64,000 nt of DNA from the NCBI RefSeq assembly GCF_004358695.1, contig NZ_SNAA01000005.1:62001-126000 (forward strand). The letters are read 5' to 3'. Below the pieces are notes generated by a model. It ran no database searches. It was not told the DNA's origin and saw only the letters and a list, made by a program, of their open reading frames with translations. Of this stretch, positions 60,194-64,000 are shown in pieces. Each line of letters opens with the position of its first letter. Within the stretch, counting starts at the first letter, position 1. A program made the translations under genes and the position numbers. The stretch is from Palleronia sediminis (GTDB lineage: Bacteria > Pseudomonadota > Alphaproteobacteria > Rhodobacterales > Rhodobacteraceae).

Positions 60194-60775
60194 TCAGACC
60201 AGCCGGACCTGCGCGCCCACCGGCGTGATCTCGTAGATCTGGGCGATCAGCTCGTTATAGGTGCCGATGCAGCCCGAGGACGAGCGGCGCCCGATCTTGC
60301 GCGTGTCCTGCGTGCCGTGGATCAGGTAGGCGGGCCAGCTCAGATACATGGCATGGGTGCCCAGCGGGTTGAGCGGATCGCCCCCCTCGACCACGCGCGG
60401 CAGGGTCGGGTCGCGCTCGAGCATCGAGGCGGTCGGCCGCCACGTGGGCGCCACGGCCTTGCGCACGACCTCGGTATAGCCGCGACGGGTCAGTTCCTCG
60501 GTCATCGGCACCGAGGTCGGGTACATGCGGTAATCGCTGCCGTCGGCGCTCCACCAATGCAGGGCGCGGCCCTGGGTATCGGCGACCAGCGTGACGCGGC
60601 CGAGCTGTTCGAAGTGATCTTCCCAACGCTGCATCTTGAACGCCGACATGTTGCGCCGCGCGATGTTGCCCGACAGCGACTGCGCGCTGACGATGCCAGG
60701 GGCCGCCAGCGCGAAGGCGCCCGCCCCCAGAAGCAGTCCGCGGCGTCCGATCCCGCGGTTGGTCCGATCCGTCAT
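60194..60775 (-). CDS. L,D-transpeptidase (YkuD domain) with Tat-like signal
   Basis: A 193-residue exported protein: RRGLLLGAGAFALAAPGIVS signal, then a YkuD domain. The active-site block reads IHGTQDTRKIGRRSSSGCIG, with the His and the catalytic Cys; the usual SHGC has Ser in place of His. It cross-links peptidoglycan (3-3) or attaches lipoproteins. Monocistronic. The twin Arg before the hydrophobic run suggests Tat but could also be Sec. Confidence 0.9.
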   Translation of the reverse strand: MTDRTNRGIGRRGLLLGAGAFALAAPGIVSAQSLSGNIARRNMSAFKMQRWEDHFEQLGRVTLVADTQGRALHWWSADGSDYRMYPTSVPMTEELTRRGYTEVVRKAVAPTWRPTASMLERDPTLPRVVEGGDPLNPLGTHAMYLSWPAYLIHGTQDTRKIGRRSSSGCIGTYNELIAQIYEITPVGAQVRLV

Positions 60776-61010
60776 GGGTAATCACTCCTCGTTCACTGCG
60801 GCGGCATCCTGCCGATCGCATCGTCTCTAACCGCCGAGATAGCGTTCCACCAACGCCCTGCGCGCTCACATCCGCGCGAGCCGCGGAAAAGCGCCGATCC
60901 GGCCACAGCGCGCGCGCCTGCCCCCACGACAAATTGCACGGCCTTCGGGGCTGACTCCGGGCGCGATCCGGCCTACTGCACCTTAACGTCCCGCCAACGG
61001 AGCGCCGTCG

Positions 61011-62489
61011 ATGCCCGCCTCCTTTCCACTCCATCCCTTCGCCTCGCGCGACGATGACGATGCGTTGCACGAGGAATGCGGCGTGTTCGGCGTCACCGGC
61101 ATGGCCGAGGCCGCGAATTTCGTGGCGCTCGGGCTGCATGCGCTGCAACATCGCGGCCAGGAGGCCGGCGGCATCGTCAGCCACGATCTCGCCCACGGGT
61201 TCAACTCGGCCCGGCGTTTCGGCTACGTGCGCGACAATTTCACCAAGCAATCGCTGATGGATACGCTGCCGGGGTCGCTGGCCATCGGGCATGTGCGCTA
61301 TTCCACGGCCGGGTCCAAGGGCCATGCCCAGATCCGCGACGTGCAGCCCTTTTTCGGCGAGTTCTCGATGGGCGGCGCGGCCATCGCGCATAACGGCAAC
61401 ATCGTGAACGCCGAGGCTCTGCGCCGCGAGCTGATCGCGGCGGGCTCGATCTTCCAGAGCTCCAGCGACAGCGAATGCATCATCCACCTGATGGCGCGAT
61501 CGCTGCAACGGCGCGTGGTCGAACGGATGCAGGATGCGCTGCGCCGGGTCGACGGGGCCTTTTCCATCGTGGCCATGACCCGCACCAAGCTGATCGGCGT
61601 GCGCGATCCGCTGGGCGTGCGGCCGCTGGTGCTGGGCCGGCTGGGCGATGGCTGGGCGCTGAGTTCCGAGACCTGCGCGCTCGACATCATCGGGGCCGAG
61701 TTCGTGCGCGAGATCGAGCCGGGCGAGATGGTGGTGATCGAGGATGGCGAGGTGCTGTCGCACCGCCCTTTCGCCCCGCAAAAGCCGCGGTTCTGCATCT
61801 TCGAGCACGTCTATTTCTCGCGCCCCGATTCGATCCTCGGCGGGCGGTCGGTCTACGAGACGCGGCGCCAGATCGGGGTGGAGCTTGCCCGCGAGGCCCC
61901 GGTCGAGGCCGACCTCGTCTGCCCGGTGCCCGATAGCGGCACGCCCGCGGCCATCGGCTACGGGCAGGAATCGGGCATTCCCTATGCCATGGGGATCATC
62001 CGCAACCAGTATATGGGGCGTACCTTCATCGAGCCGACCGAGCAGATCCGCAACATGGGCGTGCGGCTCAAGCTCAACGTCAATCGCGCGCTGATCCGGG
62101 GCAAGCGCATCGTGCTGGTCGACGATTCGGTGGTGCGGGGCACGACCTCGATCAAGATCCGCGAGATGCTGCTCGATGCGGGCGCGGCGGCGGTGCATTT
62201 CCGCATCGCGAGCCCGCCGACCGCCTGGCCCTGTTTCTACGGCGTCGACACCCCCGAGCGCGAGAAGCTACTGGCCGCCAGCATGTCCGAGGACGAGATG
62301 TGCGCCCATCTGGGCGTCGATTCGCTGCGCTTCATCTCGCTCGACGGGCTCTATCGCGCGGTGGGCGAGGCCACGGGCCGCGACAACGCCTCGCCGCAAT
62401 ATTGCGATGCCTGTTTCTCGGGCGACTACCCGGTGGCACCCTCGGACCGGATCGCGCAGGGCTTCCGCCTGAAGGAAGCCGCCGAGTAA
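61011..62489 (+). CDS. purF: Amidophosphoribosyltransferase
   Basis: First step of purine synthesis: PRPP plus glutamine to phosphoribosylamine. 492 residues. A 22-residue propeptide precedes the Ntn nucleophile Cys23 (EECGVFGVTG). The glutaminase domain has HRGQEAGGIVS and HNGNIVNAEAL; the PRPP loop is VLVDDSVVRGTTS. The PRTase domain lies in the C-terminal half. A 235-base upstream interval has no evident gene or riboswitch. The hairpin at 62511 follows. Confidence 0.95.
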   Translation: MPASFPLHPFASRDDDDALHEECGVFGVTGMAEAANFVALGLHALQHRGQEAGGIVSHDLAHGFNSARRFGYVRDNFTKQSLMDTLPGSLAIGHVRYSTAGSKGHAQIRDVQPFFGEFSMGGAAIAHNGNIVNAEALRRELIAAGSIFQSSSDSECIIHLMARSLQRRVVERMQDALRRVDGAFSIVAMTRTKLIGVRDPLGVRPLVLGRLGDGWALSSETCALDIIGAEFVREIEPGEMVVIEDGEVLSHRPFAPQKPRFCIFEHVYFSRPDSILGGRSVYETRRQIGVELAREAPVEADLVCPVPDSGTPAAIGYGQESGIPYAMGIIRNQYMGRTFIEPTEQIRNMGVRLKLNVNRALIRGKRIVLVDDSVVRGTTSIKIREMLLDAGAAAVHFRIASPPTAWPCFYGVDTPEREKLLAASMSEDEMCAHLGVDSLRFISLDGLYRAVGEATGRDNASPQYCDACFSGDYPVAPSDRIAQGFRLKEAAE

Positions 62490-62510
62490 CGCGGCCCGCG
62501 AAACGCGAAC

Positions 62511-62528
62511 GCCGCCCCGAGGGGCGGC
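62511..62528 (+). terminator. Hairpin after purF
   Basis: GCCGCCCC-GA-GGGGCGGC, 18 bases of near-perfect stem (six pairs around a six-base loop when folded with normal loop size), 22 bases after the stop. No T-run directly follows, so it is only a probable terminator, shared with the convergent bioY end. Confidence 0.4.
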
Positions 62529-62549
62529 GCCGCACGGCCTTTCGACGCG

Positions 62550-63128
62550 TCAGCGGCGGAGGGCGCTGCGCCCGCCCGCCACGATCAGCACGGCCAGCAC
62601 GGCCTTGACCGCGTCACCCAGCAGGAAAGGCGCCATCCAGCCTGACCAGAGCGCGCCGGCCTGGGTCGAGGCCCAGCCCGCGTCGATCCCCAGCCCCGAG
62701 GCCACCGCATAGGGCCATGCCAGCCCCGGCAGATACAGCGCCGCCGCCGCACCCACCGATGCCGCCAGCATCCCCGCAAGGCCCGCGCGCGCGCCGAGAG
62801 CCGCGATGTAGGCCATCGCGACGAAGCCCAGCAGGAACCCGCCGGTCGGCCCCGCCATGTATGCCAGCCCGCTCGCGCCATTGGCAAAGACGGGAAGGCC
62901 CGCGGCCCCCTGCGCGAGATATGCGGCCAGCGTGGCCGCGCCGAGGCGGGGGCCCATCGACAGGCCCACCACGAGGATCGCGAGCCCCTGCAGCGTCATC
63001 GGCACCGGCCACATCGGGATGCTGACCTGAGCGGCCAGCGCGATCAGCACGGTTCCCGCGAGAACCATTGCGCCCTGCTGCCAGAGCGCGCGGTCGCCGG
63101 GGCGAAGAAGGGGGGTGTCGTGGGTCAT
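62550..63128 (-). CDS. bioY: Biotin transporter BioY
   Basis: A 192-residue S component of the biotin ECF transporter: six hydrophobic helices, the BioY signature PMWPVPMTLQGLAILVVG and GPTGGFLLGFVAMAYIA. AAGGAG seven bases before ATG 63128. The energising module (BioM/BioN) is not in the window; BioY alone can work in some alphaproteobacteria. Uptake of biotin fits with the biotin-dependent PccA nearby, though not in the same operon. Confidence 0.93.
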   Translation of the reverse strand: MTHDTPLLRPGDRALWQQGAMVLAGTVLIALAAQVSIPMWPVPMTLQGLAILVVGLSMGPRLGAATLAAYLAQGAAGLPVFANGASGLAYMAGPTGGFLLGFVAMAYIAALGARAGLAGMLAASVGAAAALYLPGLAWPYAVASGLGIDAGWASTQAGALWSGWMAPFLLGDAVKAVLAVLIVAGGRSALRR

Positions 63129-63226
63129 CTCTCACTCCTTGGGGAAGGCTGTCTCGTTGTTTCGCCCCGCGCCTCCGAGGTCAAGCGCCCTTGCCATTCG
63201 GGCCGCGCGGACGCATGACGCGCGCC

Positions 63227-63868
63227 ATGACGAAACTCGCTCTCATCACCGGCGCCTCGCGCGGTCTCGGCGCCGCGATGGCCGAGGCGCTCGCGCCCGA
63301 CTGGCACATCGTCGCGGTCGCCCGCACCACCGGCGCGCTCGAGGAACTCGACGACCGCATCCAGGCGGCGGGCGGATCGGCGACGCTTGCGCCCATGGAC
63401 GTGACCGACGCGGACGCGATGGCGCATCTGTGCCGCGGCATCCACGACCGCTGGGGCCATCTCGACCTGTGGATGCACACCGCGATCCATGCCGCCCCCC
63501 TCGCGCCCGCGGCCCATGTCGCGGCCAAGGACTGGGACAAGAGCATCGCGGTCAACGCCACGGCCACGGCGACGCTCATCCGCATGGTCGAGCCGCTGCT
63601 GCGGGCCGCGCCCGAGGGCCGCGCGGTGTTCTTCGACGACGACCGCGCGGGCGCCAAGTTCTTCGGCAGCTACGGGGCCAGCAAGGCCGCGCAGATGGCC
63701 ATCGCGCGCTCCTGGGCGGCCGAGACGGCGACCACGGGGCCGCGCGTGTCGATCCTCGCGCCCGCCCCGATGCCGACCGCGACCCGCGCGCGGTTCTTTC
63801 CCGGCGAGGATCGCGCGCCGCTCGCCTCCCCCGCCGACGAGGCGGCGCGGCTGCTGGCGCTGCTCTGA
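63227..63868 (+). CDS. Atypical short-chain dehydrogenase/reductase
   Basis: A 213-residue Rossmann protein: LALITGASRGLGAAMAEALA is the classical SDR NAD(P) turn TGxxxGxG. The YxxxK pair is present in GSYGASKAAQ. But the catalytic Ser about 13 residues before Tyr is replaced (FFDDDRAGAKFFGSYG), and the NNAG motif is absent (HTAIHAAPL). It may be a weak or non-classical reductase, or a binding protein. ATG 63227 is used; 63215 is four codons earlier. Element G follows its stop. Confidence 0.8.
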   Translation: MTKLALITGASRGLGAAMAEALAPDWHIVAVARTTGALEELDDRIQAAGGSATLAPMDVTDADAMAHLCRGIHDRWGHLDLWMHTAIHAAPLAPAAHVAAKDWDKSIAVNATATATLIRMVEPLLRAAPEGRAVFFDDDRAGAKFFGSYGASKAAQMAIARSWAAETATTGPRVSILAPAPMPTATRARFFPGEDRAPLASPADEAARLLALL

Positions 63869-63873
63869 GCGGG

Positions 63874-63930
63874 GTTTCTCTGTTTCCCTAAATACTCACT
63901 GACCGCCCGCCGCGGGCGCAGCGCGCGCCC
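63874..63930 (+). repeat. Dispersed 3' element, copy G
   Basis: GGTTTCTCTGTTTCCCTAAA then TACTC, five bases after the SDR stop in sense orientation, followed by hairpin GCCCG-CCG-CGGGC (63905-63917). Confidence 0.65.
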
Positions 63931-64000
63931 TTTGCTTGCCGCCCGTTCGCCCCTCGCCTAACAGGGGCGGGAAACTCGAGAACGGGGCCGTGACGTGCGC

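Noticed and set aside
60776-61010. Possible purine riboswitch upstream of purF
   Set aside because: No conserved three-way junction loops could be found by eye; the interval shows only unstructured GC-rich sequence.
63990-64000. A GTG at the extreme end as start of the next gene
   Set aside because: Only a few codons are visible, so no product can be supported.

Overview
This 64 kb window is high-GC chromosomal DNA whose gene content and order point to an alphaproteobacterium of the Rhodobacteraceae/Roseobacter type. Support for this includes the short prolyl-tRNA synthetase without an editing insertion, HdaA next to polyphosphate kinase, a pccB-small genes-pccA-mutase block, the SPOR lipoprotein/DacA/tmk/holB/tatD/MBL run, and small lipoproteins that look typical of that group. 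This placement is inferred from the sequence alone. There are no rRNA genes, CRISPR arrays, insertion sequences or prophage genes. It reads as core chromosome with a few decayed stretches. Genes are tightly packed, and many pairs overlap by 1 or 4 bases (TGATG, ATGA, GTGA), which suggests translational coupling.

Layout. 0-4.2 kb: a fused dipeptide ABC ATPase, a CocE/NonD hydrolase and a short HPF-type ribosome factor. 4.2-7.5 kb: a large OmpA-family protein flanked by decayed DNA. That DNA holds a frameshifted SMP-30/gluconolactonase remnant and a probable remnant of a 3-hydroxyacyl-CoA-dehydrogenase-type start, and ends at a tRNA-Ser. 7.7-14.2 kb: housekeeping cluster (SPOR lipoprotein, D,D-carboxypeptidase, tmk, holB, tatD, PhnP-like MBL, AEC transporter). 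14.2-19.6 kb: polyamine-type ABC transporter operon (potA-potD-DUF1330-potB-potC order). 19.8-22.0 kb: tRNA-Leu, lipB, tadA, rluB. 22.1-27.8 kb: a candidate envelope-stress module (small membrane protein, XpaC-like, TelA, DUF2927 lipoprotein, SPFH-GYF, zinc-ribbon membrane protein), followed by a PfkB kinase. 28.7-33.4 kb: PqiABC-type lipid transport with PqiA split into two genes and an enlarged PqiB. 33.5-37.5 kb: adenine deaminase, a lone AsnC-type domain, an aldose dehydrogenase and a DUF5872/Rho_N protein. 37.8-46.2 kb: proS, a glycosyltransferase-like gene, perM-like, hdaA, ppk1, ppx. 46.3-56.6 kb: a J-domain protein and the propionyl-CoA to succinyl-CoA pathway (pccB, pccA, scpA) interleaved with small secreted proteins. 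56.7-64 kb: Bcr/CflA efflux, thpR, MBL, ExoD, L,D-transpeptidase, purF, bioY and an atypical SDR.

Two observations are the most worth following up. The first is the 22-28 kb module, which combines TelA/XpaC genes with an SPFH/zinc-ribbon pair. The second is a dispersed intergenic element: a pyrimidine tract plus AAATA, usually followed by a GC hairpin. It occurs seven times, and six copies lie just after a stop codon in the sense orientation, so it looks like a lineage-specific 3' processing or termination signal.
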